64,000 bases of DNA from Paenibacillus silviterrae (GCF_030167925.1 NZ_JASKUT010000001.1:2976001-3040000), one strand, 5' to 3'. Numbered from the stretch's first letter, positions 1-8,957 are shown. The notes: a model not told the origin generated them from the sequence alone. Made by a program: numbers and translations.

Positions 1-522
1 CTCGGTACGTCCTCTTCGGAATCCGCCCTGCCGCGCTTGATGGAACGCCTTGAGAAATACGGCTGCTCCAAATCCGTGGTCGGCCTGGTCGTACCGACCG
101 GCTACTCGTTTAACCTGGACGGTACCTCCATCTACTTGTCGATGGCCGCTCTTTTCATCGCTCAGGCATACGGCATTGAGCTGACGTGGATTCAAATTCT
201 TACCGTGCTCGGCATTCTGATGCTTACCTCCAAGGGTGCCGCCGGCGTCACCGGCTCCGGGTTCATTACCTTGGCTGCGACGCTGACGGCCATCCCGGGA
301 ACACCGATTCCGGTGGAAGGCATGGCCCTCCTGCTCGGCGTAGACCGCTTCATGTCCGAGGCACGCGCGATTACGAACCTGATAGGCAACAGCGTGGCTA
401 CCGTGGTCATCGCCAAAAGCGAGAAACAGTTCACCGGCCTGCAGCCGGAAGCGGCAATGCCGGTCACGGATGCTGCTTATGTCAACGAAGGCCGCACAGC
501 CATGACGCCATCCGTAGAATAA
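1..522 (+). CDS. dctA: C4-dicarboxylate/cation symporter, C-terminal part (DctA family)
   Basis: The reading frame is open from base 1, so this is the last 173 residues of a gene that starts before the window. It carries the DAACS-family core: a serine-rich GTSSSES segment, then FNLDGTSIY, and later [12 protein letters not shown], which are the re-entrant loop and TM7-8 motifs of sodium/proton:dicarboxylate symporters. The encoded membrane protein would import succinate, fumarate or malate (aspartate/glutamate in close relatives). The tail ends in a hydrophilic stretch and TAA. A strong hairpin follows at once, so this is the end of a transcription unit. The SSS motif and the FNLDGTSIY form favour DctA over GltP/GltT, but substrate is inferred from family resemblance. 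Confidence 0.9.
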   Translation, partial: LGTSSSESALPRLMERLEKYGCSKSVVGLVVPTGYSFNLDGTSIYLSMAALFIAQAYGIELTWIQILTVLGILMLTSKGAAGVTGSGFITLAATLTAIPGTPIPVEGMALLLGVDRFMSEARAITNLIGNSVATVVIAKSEKQFTGLQPEAAMPVTDAAYVNEGRTAMTPSVE

Positions 523-531
523 CAAAAATCC

Positions 532-572
532 GAAGACCCGGCAGCCTCCTGCCCGGGTCTTCTGCTGTGTTT
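532..572 (+). terminator. Rho-independent terminator after dctA
   Basis: A perfect 10-bp stem (GAAGACCCGG at 532-541 with CCGGGTCTTC at 553-562) begins ten bases after the stop codon. It is followed by a mixed T-rich tract, so the U-run is imperfect. Confidence 0.8.
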
Positions 573-647
573 GGTCCTCTCGACAGGACATGATATGATG
601 AAGCTAAAGCAGTATACTCTTCTCCTGTAAGGGGGCACAGCGGGCAT

Positions 648-941
648 ATGGCCGAAACTCGTATTGGAGCTGTAACGGATTTCACTTCATTCCCTGCCGA
701 AGTGAGTCTGGACAATCAAGCCTATTATTTAGTAAAGGATGGGGCCGATTACCGTCTCTTCTCCCGCCGCTGTCCTCATGCCGGGGCACGGGTGGAGGCC
801 GCGGACGATTGCTTCGAATGCCCGGTGCACGGCTGGACGTTCGACCTAGAGACCGGCGCTTGTGAGAATGTGCCTTCGACAAGCTTAAAGAGCCTTTCCG
901 TTATAGAGCGGGAGGGAGCATTATTCGCAGCCATCGGATAG
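648..941 (+). CDS. Small Rieske-type [2Fe-2S] protein
   Basis: A 97-residue soluble protein that is essentially one Rieske domain. The cluster ligands are visible as C42-P-H44 and C58-P-V-H61, the standard CxH...CxxH pattern with a 13-residue gap between the pairs. There is no signal peptide or membrane segment, so it should be a cytoplasmic electron carrier or the ferredoxin component of an oxygenase or nitrite-reductase-like system. No partner oxygenase or reductase lies next to it; both neighbours are unrelated, so its partner is unknown. The ATG at 648 is preceded by an AAGGGGG ribosome binding site. Family is secure, role is not. Confidence 0.85.
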   Translation: MAETRIGAVTDFTSFPAEVSLDNQAYYLVKDGADYRLFSRRCPHAGARVEAADDCFECPVHGWTFDLETGACENVPSTSLKSLSVIEREGALFAAIG

Positions 942-995
942 GCTGCCTTCGGATAGCAGTCCGCCGAGCAGCGGGCTGCTTGCTTTTTCAATCCA

Positions 996-1041
996 CAAAA
1001 AAGCCGTCCGACCGAAACCCGAAGGTATCAATCGAACGGCG
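996..1041 (-). terminator. Terminator of the histidine kinase/STAS gene
   Basis: On the minus strand, a stem with one mismatch (arms at 1003-1011 and 1032-1040, GCCGT and CGA blocks) is followed by a run of six T (996-1002 on the complement). It lies just beyond the stop of the leftward gene. Confidence 0.75.
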
Positions 1042-1053
1042 TTTCCCTTACGC

Positions 1054-2613
1054 TTACACTTCCACTTTCATCCCATACTCCTCCAAGGCTTGCTCCAGGC
1101 TCCCCTTGGTCTCAACCTTGTCGGCGAACGTAATCCCCATATTGATCATCGTATTGGCAATTTCCGCCCGAACGCCCGTGACGACCGCCCGGCAGCCCAT
1201 CATGGAAATCCCGTCGATGATACGGAACAAGTGCGTTACTACGGCCGTATCCATATATGCGACACCGGACAGGTCGATGATCAGCTTGCGGATCTTCGTT
1301 GTACCGATTTGGGCCAGCACCTTTTCCTGAATTTTCTTCGCCCGAAACGTATCGATCGTCCCGACCAGGGCAAGAATCGACACGGTAGGAGCCAGCGGAA
1401 TCAACGGCACGGACAAATCATCGATCATTTCGCGGTGAGCTTGCAGTATATCCTCTTTAAACTGGGTGTAAGACATAAAAAAATGACGGAGGAAGGAATC
1501 AAGCGATACATTGATCCGTCGCTCCTGGCGGTAAAACTCTTCCCGGTCGGCAGGCTTGCCGCATTGCAAATCGTAATGGTACAGGAAATCCCACAATACC
1601 TTGCGAAACACCTGAAGCCATTCCAGCTTGAGGGCCAGTGTCAGCGAATGGCGAGCCCACAGCTTTCCCTCGTCCTTGGCAAACTGCACCAGCTCGTGCT
1701 CATGCCTTCCCAGCAGAAGGCCCACCAGCTTATGCGCATTGTCAATCAGATTGATACTGCTTTTGTTATTGATCTCATCGAGCTTCCCCCTGACATTGAC
1801 CGCCTCACGCAACAGGTATTCGTCGAACTTGTCCTGATTCACCGTAAAATAATCTCTTAGCGACTGGTTCTCCATGTAAGTCAATTCCATCTCTGTCACT
1901 CCCCACTCCGCCCCGCTCACGATCGGAAAAACAATCTGAAACTCCGTCCCTTGTCCAAGTCGGCTGCGAACTTGAATTGTTGCCTGATGTTGGTATATGG
2001 TAGAGAAGACTTGGGCGAGTCCCATGCCTGTCCCTTGTTCTTTGGTTGTAAAAAAAGGCGTCCCGATCAGCTCCAGCTTGTCCTCCGGGATGCCTTGCCC
2101 GGTATCGCGGATCAGTACATGGATTTTCCCGTCGCGCATAGCATGCTCTATGGTGATAACACCACGGTCCGGAATGGCTTCGAATGCATTTTTCAGTAAA
2201 TTAAAGAAGGCCTTCTTCAGCTGATTCTTCTTACCGTAGATCGGCTGATCGCCGTCGTGCAGTTCTTTCTTAATCGTTACCCGGTAAATCTGATCTTGAA
2301 ACAGCTGGAGCATAGATTCCAGCTCCACACACAGAAAAATCTCTTGCGTCGGTTCATCATCTAAATCCGGTTTCGACACCTGAAGTAAATTTTGCAGCGT
2401 AGTGATGGCATTCTCCAGCTCCCCCTGTGCAATATCGAGATACGGGTGGGGAGACTGCTGCTGAAGCAGCTGGAGGAAGCCCTTCACCGCCGTAAGCGGA
2501 TTGCGTACCTCATGAGCGATGCCGGCAGCCACTTGCCCTACCGATACGAGCCTGGATAGATGACTGTCATGTTGATGTTCTTCTTCGATTTCCATTGATC
2601 CGTTTCGCAGCAT
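1054..2613 (-). CDS. Hybrid histidine kinase with RsbR-like and STAS domains
   Basis: A 519-residue cytoplasmic protein with no membrane segment. Residues 20-85 are a HisKA dimerisation/phosphoacceptor domain with H34 in GIAHEVRNP. Residues 120-230 are a HATPase_c domain with the N box (NLLKNAFEA), G1 (DTGQGIP) and G2 (GTGMGLA). A helical segment (about 250-390) resembles the N-terminal region of RsbR co-antagonists. A C-terminal STAS domain (about 400-510) contains YMDTAVVTHL, the position of the threonine phosphorylated in RsbR. The protein thus joins two-component and partner-switching chemistry. It lies downstream of and overlaps by 47 bp an RsbT-like kinase gene, so the two are translationally linked. 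The start at 2613 follows GAAAGGAAC. No response regulator is adjacent. Its target is unknown. Confidence 0.85.
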   Translation of the reverse strand: MLRNGSMEIEEEHQHDSHLSRLVSVGQVAAGIAHEVRNPLTAVKGFLQLLQQQSPHPYLDIAQGELENAITTLQNLLQVSKPDLDDEPTQEIFLCVELESMLQLFQDQIYRVTIKKELHDGDQPIYGKKNQLKKAFFNLLKNAFEAIPDRGVITIEHAMRDGKIHVLIRDTGQGIPEDKLELIGTPFFTTKEQGTGMGLAQVFSTIYQHQATIQVRSRLGQGTEFQIVFPIVSGAEWGVTEMELTYMENQSLRDYFTVNQDKFDEYLLREAVNVRGKLDEINNKSSINLIDNAHKLVGLLLGRHEHELVQFAKDEGKLWARHSLTLALKLEWLQVFRKVLWDFLYHYDLQCGKPADREEFYRQERRINVSLDSFLRHFFMSYTQFKEDILQAHREMIDDLSVPLIPLAPTVSILALVGTIDTFRAKKIQEKVLAQIGTTKIRKLIIDLSGVAYMDTAVVTHLFRIIDGISMMGCRAVVTGVRAEIANTMINMGITFADKVETKGSLEQALEEYGMKVEV

Positions 2614-2971
2614 GAATGATGGTTCCTTTCGTAGAGGATTCCAGAGTGAATTCGTCCATAAGCCGCTTAGCCCCCGCGAGTCCGAGACCTAATCCGCTGG
2701 CCGAACGGTACCGACCCTGCAAGATTTCCTCCGGATTCGATATGCCTGAACCGGTATCCGTGAAGGTAAGCTGGAGCTTGTCCTCGGTCAATTCACAGCG
2801 AAGGGTCCCGTTGGCACCGCCATGCTGAATGATGTTGCGTGCTAGCTCAAGTACGGTAACCGAAACGCTCTGCTTCTCGCTTTCGTTAAAGGGTACGTCC
2901 CTCATAAGGAAGCGCACGCAATGGAGCGCATAATAAATATCATCCTCGGTTCGGATATCTACTAGGATCAT
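2567..2971 (-). CDS. RsbT-like switch kinase (GHKL ATPase)
   Basis: A 134-residue single-domain ATPase of the anti-sigma/switch-kinase type. It shows the N box ELARNIIQHGG (N46) and the G1 box DTGSG (72-76), then GLGLGLAGAKRLMD, the G2 lid typical of RsbT and RsbW relatives. RsbT phosphorylates STAS partners of the stressosome and then activates RsbU. Here the overlapping downstream gene supplies a STAS domain, the natural partner or substrate. The ATG at 2971 follows AGGTGA. Upstream, the gene is divergent from ecsA across 112 bp. The last 47 bases overlap the histidine kinase/STAS gene in another frame. RsbT-like is preferred over RsbW because of the ELxRNI(x)xH pattern, but biochemical direction is inferred. 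Confidence 0.8.
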   Translation of the reverse strand: MILVDIRTEDDIYYALHCVRFLMRDVPFNESEKQSVSVTVLELARNIIQHGGANGTLRCELTEDKLQLTFTDTGSGISNPEEILQGRYRSASGLGLGLAGAKRLMDEFTLESSTKGTIIHAAKRINGNRRRTST

Positions 2972-3083
2972 CCTGATTCACCTGGGTTCATTGTTCTGTT
3001 ATATATACATAACCCATTTTGATTGGCATGGCAACACCAATTTGGGGAATGATTTGAAATTATCCTCCGGAAGGAGATTCCTA

Positions 3084-3827
3084 ATGAAGAAGCTTCTGCA
3101 ATTGAATCGGGTCACGGGAGGCTACAGCCTGCAGCGCCCGGTACTGCACGACATTTCATTCGAGGTCGGCGCGGGCCAAATGATCGGACTGATCGGTCTG
3201 AACGGAGCCGGCAAAAGCACGACCATCAAGCACATCCTCGGCCTGATGCGGCCGCATAGCGGAGACATTCGTCTCAAGGAGCGGCTCCTGGAGGAGGGCA
3301 TCGGAGAGTATCGCCGCACCTATGCTTACGTACCCGAGAACCCGCTGCTGTATGAGGAGCTGACCGTAGCGGAGCATTTGGAGCTATCGGCCATGGCTTA
3401 CGGCCTTGAGCCTTCCGTCGCCGCCGTACGCGCCGAAGAGCTGCTGGAGCGCTTCCAGATGACGCCTCACCGCAAGCAGCTGCCCGGCCACCTGTCGAAA
3501 GGAATGAAGCAAAAGGTCATGATCATGAGCGCCTTTCTGGTGAAGCCGGAGCTGTATATCATCGACGAACCGTTCTTGGGGCTCGACCCGCTCGGCATTC
3601 GCTCGCTTCTCGAGCTGATGGTGCAGGTGAAAGACGAAGGGGCTGCTATTCTGATCAGCTCCCATATCCTTACGACCATTGAGCGGTATTGCGACGGCTT
3701 CCTCGTGCTTCATCAGGGGCGGCTCATCGCGCGCGGAGGGATGGAGGAGCTTCGCCAAACAGCCGGAGACGGGATGGAGAATGCGCCGCTTGATGATGTC
3801 TTCTTCCGGCTGGTGACTGGCTCATGA
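3084..3827 (+). CDS. ecsA: ABC transporter ATP-binding protein EcsA
   Basis: 247 residues, the same length as Bacillus EcsA. It has Walker A (GLNGAGKSTT), a Q-loop region (YVPENPLLYEELT), the variant signature LSKGMKQK, Walker B (LYIIDEPFLGLDP) and the switch histidine (SSHIL). EcsAB affects protein secretion, competence, sporulation and intramembrane proteolysis in Bacillus; the transported substrate is not known. I chose ATG 3084 because AAGGAGA sits seven bases upstream; longer in-frame extensions lack a ribosome binding site. Its TGA overlaps the ATG of the permease gene by four bases. No ecsC-like gene follows. Confidence 0.85.
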   Translation: MKKLLQLNRVTGGYSLQRPVLHDISFEVGAGQMIGLIGLNGAGKSTTIKHILGLMRPHSGDIRLKERLLEEGIGEYRRTYAYVPENPLLYEELTVAEHLELSAMAYGLEPSVAAVRAEELLERFQMTPHRKQLPGHLSKGMKQKVMIMSAFLVKPELYIIDEPFLGLDPLGIRSLLELMVQVKDEGAAILISSHILTTIERYCDGFLVLHQGRLIARGGMEELRQTAGDGMENAPLDDVFFRLVTGS

Positions 3828-5014
3828 ATCCATTGAAGCTTTGGCATCATCGATCTTCTCTTTTCATGCGGGAGATCCTTCCTTACTTAAAATATGCGCT
3901 GCAAAGCCTGTCTTTTTCCTCCATCCTGCTCATTGTCCTGTCATCCTACGTGTATGACCAGCTCCTGGGGAGCATCCCGCCGCAGTTTCCTACGCTGCTG
4001 ACGGCCTCTCTTCTTATGCTGCCGGTGCTGGCTGTCACCCCGATTAGGACCTACCTGCAGAAACCGGACATCATCTTCCTGCTGCCGCGTGAGGCGGAGC
4101 TCGCCGATTACTTCCGTGCTGCCCAGCGGAAGGCGTTCTGGCTGCAGTCTCTCGCAACAGCTGCCGGCTGGCTCATCGTATGGCGCCTGATCCGGATGTC
4201 GGATGCCGACATCAAGAGCTATTTTCTCCTCGGATTGCTGTTGCTGATCGTGCTCAAAAAAGTGCTGCTTCACGGCAAATGGCTTGAGCTTCATGCGTCA
4301 GAGCCGCGCATCAGAAGGATCCTGGGCGCCGTCCGATGGATCACGGCGGGCCTGCTGACCTACGGTCTGCTGAAGCTTCCCCATCTGTGGGGCGTGCTGA
4401 CCGTTGCCGGGGGCTCCGCCGTCTATTTACTGGCGGTCTCTTCCCTGGTCCGCGGAGAACGGCGACTGCCATGGATGAATCTGATTGAGCTTGAACGCCA
4501 CCATCGGGCCGTGCTTTACCGGCTGCTCAATTTATTTATCGACGTCCCTTCCGTGCAGGGACGCGCCAGACGGCGTCCTGTGCCGCGCCGCCTGCCTGAG
4601 TGGCTCGGATTTCGGCCGAATCGGGCCTATCTTTACCTGTATGTGCTTGTATTTCTTCGGTCGGAATCGTTCGGCATTCTTCTGAGGCTGACGATTCTCG
4701 GCGCTGTGCTGGCAGCGTGTAGCGGCGGAGGCGTCCTCGGTTATGTTCTCTGGGGCTTCTTCGCGTTCATCACCGCAGTTCAGCTGGGGGAGCTGCAGCG
4801 CCAGTATCTTCATTCCGAACGCTCTTACTTGTACCCGCTCCCGGAGGAGCAGAAGCTGAGCTCGGCCAGAACGGTTCGGTTCCTCCTGCACAGCGTGACT
4901 CTTCTGATCCTGTCCGCAGTTCTGGGAGCTGCCTCGGGATTATGGGGCAGCACCGCTGTCCTGCTAATGGCCGCTGTGGCCGCATCCTGGCTTTACCATC
5001 GTTTTCGCAAGTGA
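3824..5014 (+). CDS. ecsB: ABC transporter permease EcsB
   Basis: A 396-residue, multi-spanning membrane protein, close to the length of EcsB. The N terminus has a short cytoplasmic segment then paired hydrophobic helices. The middle contains RRPVPRRLPEWLGFRPNRAYLYLYVLVF-type charged-then-hydrophobic alternation, as expected of the EcsB family. It starts in the ATGA overlap with ecsA, so the pair is translationally coupled and almost certainly forms one transporter. A strong hairpin follows 14 bases after the stop. Assignment rests on pairing, length and topology more than on a diagnostic motif. Confidence 0.8.
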   Translation: MNPLKLWHHRSSLFMREILPYLKYALQSLSFSSILLIVLSSYVYDQLLGSIPPQFPTLLTASLLMLPVLAVTPIRTYLQKPDIIFLLPREAELADYFRAAQRKAFWLQSLATAAGWLIVWRLIRMSDADIKSYFLLGLLLLIVLKKVLLHGKWLELHASEPRIRRILGAVRWITAGLLTYGLLKLPHLWGVLTVAGGSAVYLLAVSSLVRGERRLPWMNLIELERHHRAVLYRLLNLFIDVPSVQGRARRRPVPRRLPEWLGFRPNRAYLYLYVLVFLRSESFGILLRLTILGAVLAACSGGGVLGYVLWGFFAFITAVQLGELQRQYLHSERSYLYPLPEEQKLSSARTVRFLLHSVTLLILSAVLGAASGLWGSTAVLLMAAVAASWLYHRFRK

Positions 5015-5028
5015 ATACTTGCCATTCG

Positions 5029-5057
5029 CAGCAGCTTCCCCGTGAAGCTGCTGTTTT
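5029..5057 (+). terminator. Terminator of the ecsAB operon
   Basis: A perfect 10-bp stem (CAGCAGCTTC at 5029-5038, GAAGCTGCTG at 5044-5053) with a five-base loop, followed by TTTTCC. Confidence 0.85.
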
Positions 5058-5168
5058 CCATTTCCACCAGAAGAAACCATACCTGGTTCCAAGAACTTCC
5101 TACATATTAGAAACCATTTATGGAAAATTTATCGAGGTATACAGTTGTTCATCGGGAGGAGATTCGTC

Positions 5169-6251
5169 ATGTCAGACTTTATGTCGCGGCCACAGCTTAT
5201 CTTTCTTATGCTGCTTTCCTTGGGCATTACGAATCACGTTCTCATTATTCCTCATTTGATCAGCAGCGCAGGACGGGACTCATGGGTCAGCGTGCTGTTC
5301 GCTTACCCGGCGCTATTACTATGGAGCTTGGCCCTGTATCATATTTGCTCCTCCGTAAAGAATGCATCTCTTCTCGATTGGCTCAGATGCCGTATCGGCA
5401 AGACCGGCAGTCTGCTGATCATCGGAACACTATTGGTCTTCGTCATCTTTATGGGGGCTATGATTGTGTATGATACGACCAAAAGCTTGTCCATCTATAT
5501 TCTTCCGAGAACACCCAATCCCATTATTGTCCTCTCCTTCGTGACGATTGTCTTTCTTGCCGCTAGAGCAGGATTGAGAACGATCGTCTACATGTCGACC
5601 GTGCTGCTGCCCATCGTATGGCTTTTGGGCTTCATGGTCGCCTATATGACGTCCGAACATAAAGATTACAGCATGTTGCTTCCCATGTTCTCCGAAGGAA
5701 TCTCCCCAACCCTGCGGGGCCTCGAGGTAGTATTCGGGGGCAGCATGGATTTGCTTTTATTGCTGCTGTTACTTCCCAAGCTAAATAAGCCGCTTCGTTA
5801 CAGCACCTTGTTCTGGATACTGACACTGCTTGTCGGTCTGGTCATGGGACCTACCATGGGAGCCATCGCCGCATTCGGTCCGGACCTAGCCGGTCAGATG
5901 AGGTTTCCCGCCTTCGAGCTGTGGAGGCTTGTCATGATCGGAAGATATATCTCCCACATTGATTTCCTGGCGGTATTTCAGATGCTTGCCGGCAGCGTGA
6001 TCCGCAGCGCGCTTTGCATGTATCTGGCAGCTGAGCTTACGGGGAAGCTGTTTACTCATTACCGGCACTCGGTACTATTTGGGGTTTCGGCTCTGTTCTC
6101 CGCGATGCCTTTACTTCATCTTAGCGACATCACATTTCAACGGATCGTTCACGATTATTTTTACAGGTACTCGGTGATCTTGGGAATAATCGCCGTCATA
6201 GGTCTGCTGGTGATCCGCTGCATTCCGAACCGGGAAGGAGCTCCGCTATGA
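5169..6251 (+). CDS. Spore germination receptor permease subunit (GerAB family)
   Basis: 360 residues with about ten hydrophobic helices, belonging to the amino-acid/polyamine-like permease family of GerAB, GerBB and GerKB. In the spore inner membrane this subunit binds germinant. The N-terminal SRPQLIFLMLLSLGITNHVL helix is characteristic. I chose ATG 5169 because GGGAGGAG lies seven bases before it; an upstream TTG (5145) has no such site. It is the first gene of a three-gene operon and overlaps the A-type subunit by four bases. Genes of this type are made in the forespore under sigma G, but I could not identify a convincing sigma-G promoter in the 110 bases upstream. Confidence 0.9.
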   Translation: MSDFMSRPQLIFLMLLSLGITNHVLIIPHLISSAGRDSWVSVLFAYPALLLWSLALYHICSSVKNASLLDWLRCRIGKTGSLLIIGTLLVFVIFMGAMIVYDTTKSLSIYILPRTPNPIIVLSFVTIVFLAARAGLRTIVYMSTVLLPIVWLLGFMVAYMTSEHKDYSMLLPMFSEGISPTLRGLEVVFGGSMDLLLLLLLLPKLNKPLRYSTLFWILTLLVGLVMGPTMGAIAAFGPDLAGQMRFPAFELWRLVMIGRYISHIDFLAVFQMLAGSVIRSALCMYLAAELTGKLFTHYRHSVLFGVSALFSAMPLLHLSDITFQRIVHDYFYRYSVILGIIAVIGLLVIRCIPNREGAPL

Positions 6252-7723
6252 ACTTATCGCCAGAGGAAGCAGCCTTTTACGATAAGTGGAATCAGGAACT
6301 TAGCAGCGGCAGGATCACCCCCGATCAGCTAAAGACGTTCTTTGCGTCTTATTCGGACATACAATTTCCGACGGCTCCGCCTTCGGTCTGCGTAACGCCG
6401 TTAACCATCCTTTACTGCGACGGGATGATCGATAAGGTTCAGCTGAATGAATATATGACCAACGTTTGTCAGTATATCGGCCGTTCCGTAAGTCAGCAAA
6501 AGGCAGCTCCAGAGAATACTGCCGCACTGCCTCCCATTGAAGTCGTTTCGTCCTTCGCCGCGATGCTGGATAAGCTGTTTACGGGCTGCCTTATTATTTT
6601 CATGGAAGGAAGCAGCTGGTTCTGGAGTGTGCAGCTGGCCAAAATTCCTCAGCGGACGCTGGAGGAATCGAATACCGAAATTTCCATCAAGGGCCCTAAG
6701 GACGCTTTCACTGAAGAACTCTCTACCAACCTCTCGCTGATTCGGAAACGATTGCCTACCGGACTTCTTCTCAGTGAAGGCTTTACCGTGGGGAGCATAA
6801 GCAAAACCAAAATCGCTTTACTATATTTGCAGCATAAAGCCGATCCGAAGATGCTTGCCAAGGTGAGGAAGCGTTTGATAACTTTCCAAACGGAGTGCAT
6901 CGTCGGCAGCGGGCAGCTTGAGCAGTGGCTGTCGGACCGCACCTTCTCGGTCTTTCCCTTAATGGATTACATCGGAAGGCCGGATTTTGTAATAGAAACC
7001 TTGCTTCGCGGAAGATTCGCCCTTATCGTGGACGGGTCGCCTATGGTGTTGATCGGGCCCAGCAACTTTCTGGAGTTGTTAAAAACACCGGAGGATGCGC
7101 ATTTCCCTTATTTCTTCGTTATTTTCCAACGTGCCGTCCGATTGATAGGCTTCTCTCTAAGCATCCTGCTGCCTGGCTTTTATCTGGCGATTTCCAGCGT
7201 GAATCTGGACCAAATTCCGATTCAGCTCATCGCAACGGTCGTCCTTTCGCGCGAGGGCGTGCCTTTGCCCCTGGCGTTCGAGGCCTTCCTGCTGTTGTTC
7301 TTGTTCGAGCTGCTCAAAGAGGCCGGGCTGCGGCTGCCGAGGGCGGTCGGGCAAACGATCGGCATTGTAGGCGGATTGATCATCGGAGATGCGCTAATTC
7401 GAGCGGGACTTGCTTCCCCTACCCTGCTTGTCGTCATGGCCATCTCCGCCGTCTCCTCATTCACCCTGGTCAATCAGTCCCTCTCCGGAACGGTGAGTCT
7501 TCTAAGGGTTCTAATCATGATCCCTTCGGCGCTGCTTGGCGTGTACGGCTTCTTCATCGCACAGCTGGGCATTCTCATTTATTTGTGTCAGCTGGAAACG
7601 TTCGGACTGCCCTATATGGAGCCCGTCTCCTCCTTGCGCTTCAAGGAGTGGCTTGCGGCATTTCTGTATAATCCCTTTCGGCGGAAGAACTTCACAGCAC
7701 CTATGTTAAAAAGAAAAAGGTGA
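6248..7723 (+). CDS. Spore germination receptor subunit (GerAA family)
   Basis: 491 residues, typical length. The N-terminal half is soluble; the C-terminal half (from about residue 290) has five or so membrane helices, including RAVRLIGFSLSILLPGFYLA and GVPLPLAFEAF, conserved in GerAA/GerBA/GerKA. The family motif REGVPLPL is intact. Recent structural work on this family describes the A subunit as an oligomeric ion channel opened when the B subunit binds germinant. The N-terminal domain contains TGCLIIFMEGS, equivalent to the conserved G-D/E-G segment. ATGA overlap with the upstream gene and a GTGA overlap with the downstream lipoprotein indicate tight coupling of all three. Confidence 0.93.
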   Translation: MNLSPEEAAFYDKWNQELSSGRITPDQLKTFFASYSDIQFPTAPPSVCVTPLTILYCDGMIDKVQLNEYMTNVCQYIGRSVSQQKAAPENTAALPPIEVVSSFAAMLDKLFTGCLIIFMEGSSWFWSVQLAKIPQRTLEESNTEISIKGPKDAFTEELSTNLSLIRKRLPTGLLLSEGFTVGSISKTKIALLYLQHKADPKMLAKVRKRLITFQTECIVGSGQLEQWLSDRTFSVFPLMDYIGRPDFVIETLLRGRFALIVDGSPMVLIGPSNFLELLKTPEDAHFPYFFVIFQRAVRLIGFSLSILLPGFYLAISSVNLDQIPIQLIATVVLSREGVPLPLAFEAFLLLFLFELLKEAGLRLPRAVGQTIGIVGGLIIGDALIRAGLASPTLLVVMAISAVSSFTLVNQSLSGTVSLLRVLIMIPSALLGVYGFFIAQLGILIYLCQLETFGLPYMEPVSSLRFKEWLAAFLYNPFRRKNFTAPMLKRKR

Positions 7724-8892
7724 TTCCACTGCAACGGTTCCTTTTATTGCTCTCTCTTTTGGTTGGTATTTGGGGGGCTGCAGGGTGCAGCAGCGATATC
7801 AAGGAAATTGACCGGATGAACTACGCTATTGCAATAGGCGCCGACTTCAAGGAGGGGAAGCATTATGCCTACGTGCAGTTTCTTGACTTGTCTTCGGTGG
7901 CCAAAACAACCGAAGCAAGCAGGAAGAGCTCTACGACTTATGTAACCCAAGGACAAGGAAGCACCTTTGAACAAGCACTCTTTACCATCTATCAAACGGC
8001 CCAAGAGAGAACGATCTGGTCGCACGTAACCTCCATCGTCTTCAGTGAAGCCGCCTTGAAGCAAAGCCTCAGTAACGTCTATGAAAGCATCAGCCGCTAT
8101 TCCGAATTCCGCTTCACCCCTTGGGTTTACGGAACGACAGAACCGATCAAAGAAATTATGTCCATAGGAGGACTATACGGGCAATCACCGCTGAGTACGC
8201 TCCTGCACGAGCCCAACAGCCTGTATACTCAGACGTCTCTGGTTCGTCCCGTCAGGCTCCATGAGTTTGTTCGAGCGATAACGGAGCCCGGCTACACGGC
8301 CTGCATCCCTACCCTTGCGATCAATAGCAAGCAGTTAAAGGAAAACCGCGAGCCATTGCCTTTGTTGTCCATCGAAGGGGCCATGTTCCTAAAGCAGGGA
8401 AAGCTGCAAAGCCATGTTCCCGTCTCCAAGCTGCAAGGCCTTCGCTGGGTGCAGCGTGGAACCGAGCGCGCGGCCATTTCAGTACCGAATGTACCCCATC
8501 CGTCCGTTGAGCTTGTTGTGGAGCGTCCCTCAGCGCACTTCAAGCTGAGAACGGAAGACGGTAAGGCACAAGTGGACGCCGAGATACGGGCCACCGGCTA
8601 TATGACCAGTATGACGAGCAGTGATCTCGCTAACCTGGCCGACCTGACCAGGGAATCGGAGAAAACCATAAGGGATGAAATTATGGAAGTGTACAAGCTG
8701 GGGCGAGAGCAGCATACCGATATTCTGAATCTGGAGCATGAATTATTTAAAAAAAATGCCCCGCTCTGGCGTTCCCTGGCTGCTTCCGCCCCCCCTCCGT
8801 TGAAGGAGATTTCCCTTCACGATGTAAATGTTTCCGTCAATATCACACATTCCGGCACATCAAAGAATGAAAGGATCAACAGCCTGCCTTAG
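7720..8892 (+). CDS. Spore germination lipoprotein (GerAC family)
   Basis: 390 residues. A lipoprotein signal peptide (LLLLSLLVGIWGAAGC) gives a lipid-modified cysteine at about residue 23. The mature part matches Ger(x)C lipoproteins: a DIKEIDRMNYAIAIG-like opening, a middle domain, and a C-terminal domain with VELVVERPSAHFKL. It would be anchored in the spore inner membrane as the third receptor subunit. Translation starts at GTG 7720, which overlaps the previous stop. A strong hairpin follows. The C-terminal region reads NVSVNITHSGTSKN, without an obvious truncation. Confidence 0.9.
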   Translation: MIPLQRFLLLLSLLVGIWGAAGCSSDIKEIDRMNYAIAIGADFKEGKHYAYVQFLDLSSVAKTTEASRKSSTTYVTQGQGSTFEQALFTIYQTAQERTIWSHVTSIVFSEAALKQSLSNVYESISRYSEFRFTPWVYGTTEPIKEIMSIGGLYGQSPLSTLLHEPNSLYTQTSLVRPVRLHEFVRAITEPGYTACIPTLAINSKQLKENREPLPLLSIEGAMFLKQGKLQSHVPVSKLQGLRWVQRGTERAAISVPNVPHPSVELVVERPSAHFKLRTEDGKAQVDAEIRATGYMTSMTSSDLANLADLTRESEKTIRDEIMEVYKLGREQHTDILNLEHELFKKNAPLWRSLAASAPPPLKEISLHDVNVSVNITHSGTSKNERINSLP

Positions 8893-8912
8893 GCTTTTCC
8901 AAGCAGAGCAAA

Positions 8913-8950
8913 AAAGCGGCGCCCCCCGACAAGGAAAGAGGCGTCGCTTT
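8913..8950. terminator. Bidirectional terminator between ger operon and oxidoreductase gene
   Basis: An 11-bp stem with one mismatch (8913-8923 and 8940-8950) is flanked by A-run on the left and TTTATA on the right. It can stop both convergent transcripts. Confidence 0.8.
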
Positions 8951-8957
8951 ATAGTTA

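Noticed and set aside
2972..3083. Sigma-B-type promoter between the RsbT-like gene and ecsA
   Set aside because: A GGGGAAT resembles a sigma-B -10 box, but no GTTTAA-like -35 is present at proper spacing.
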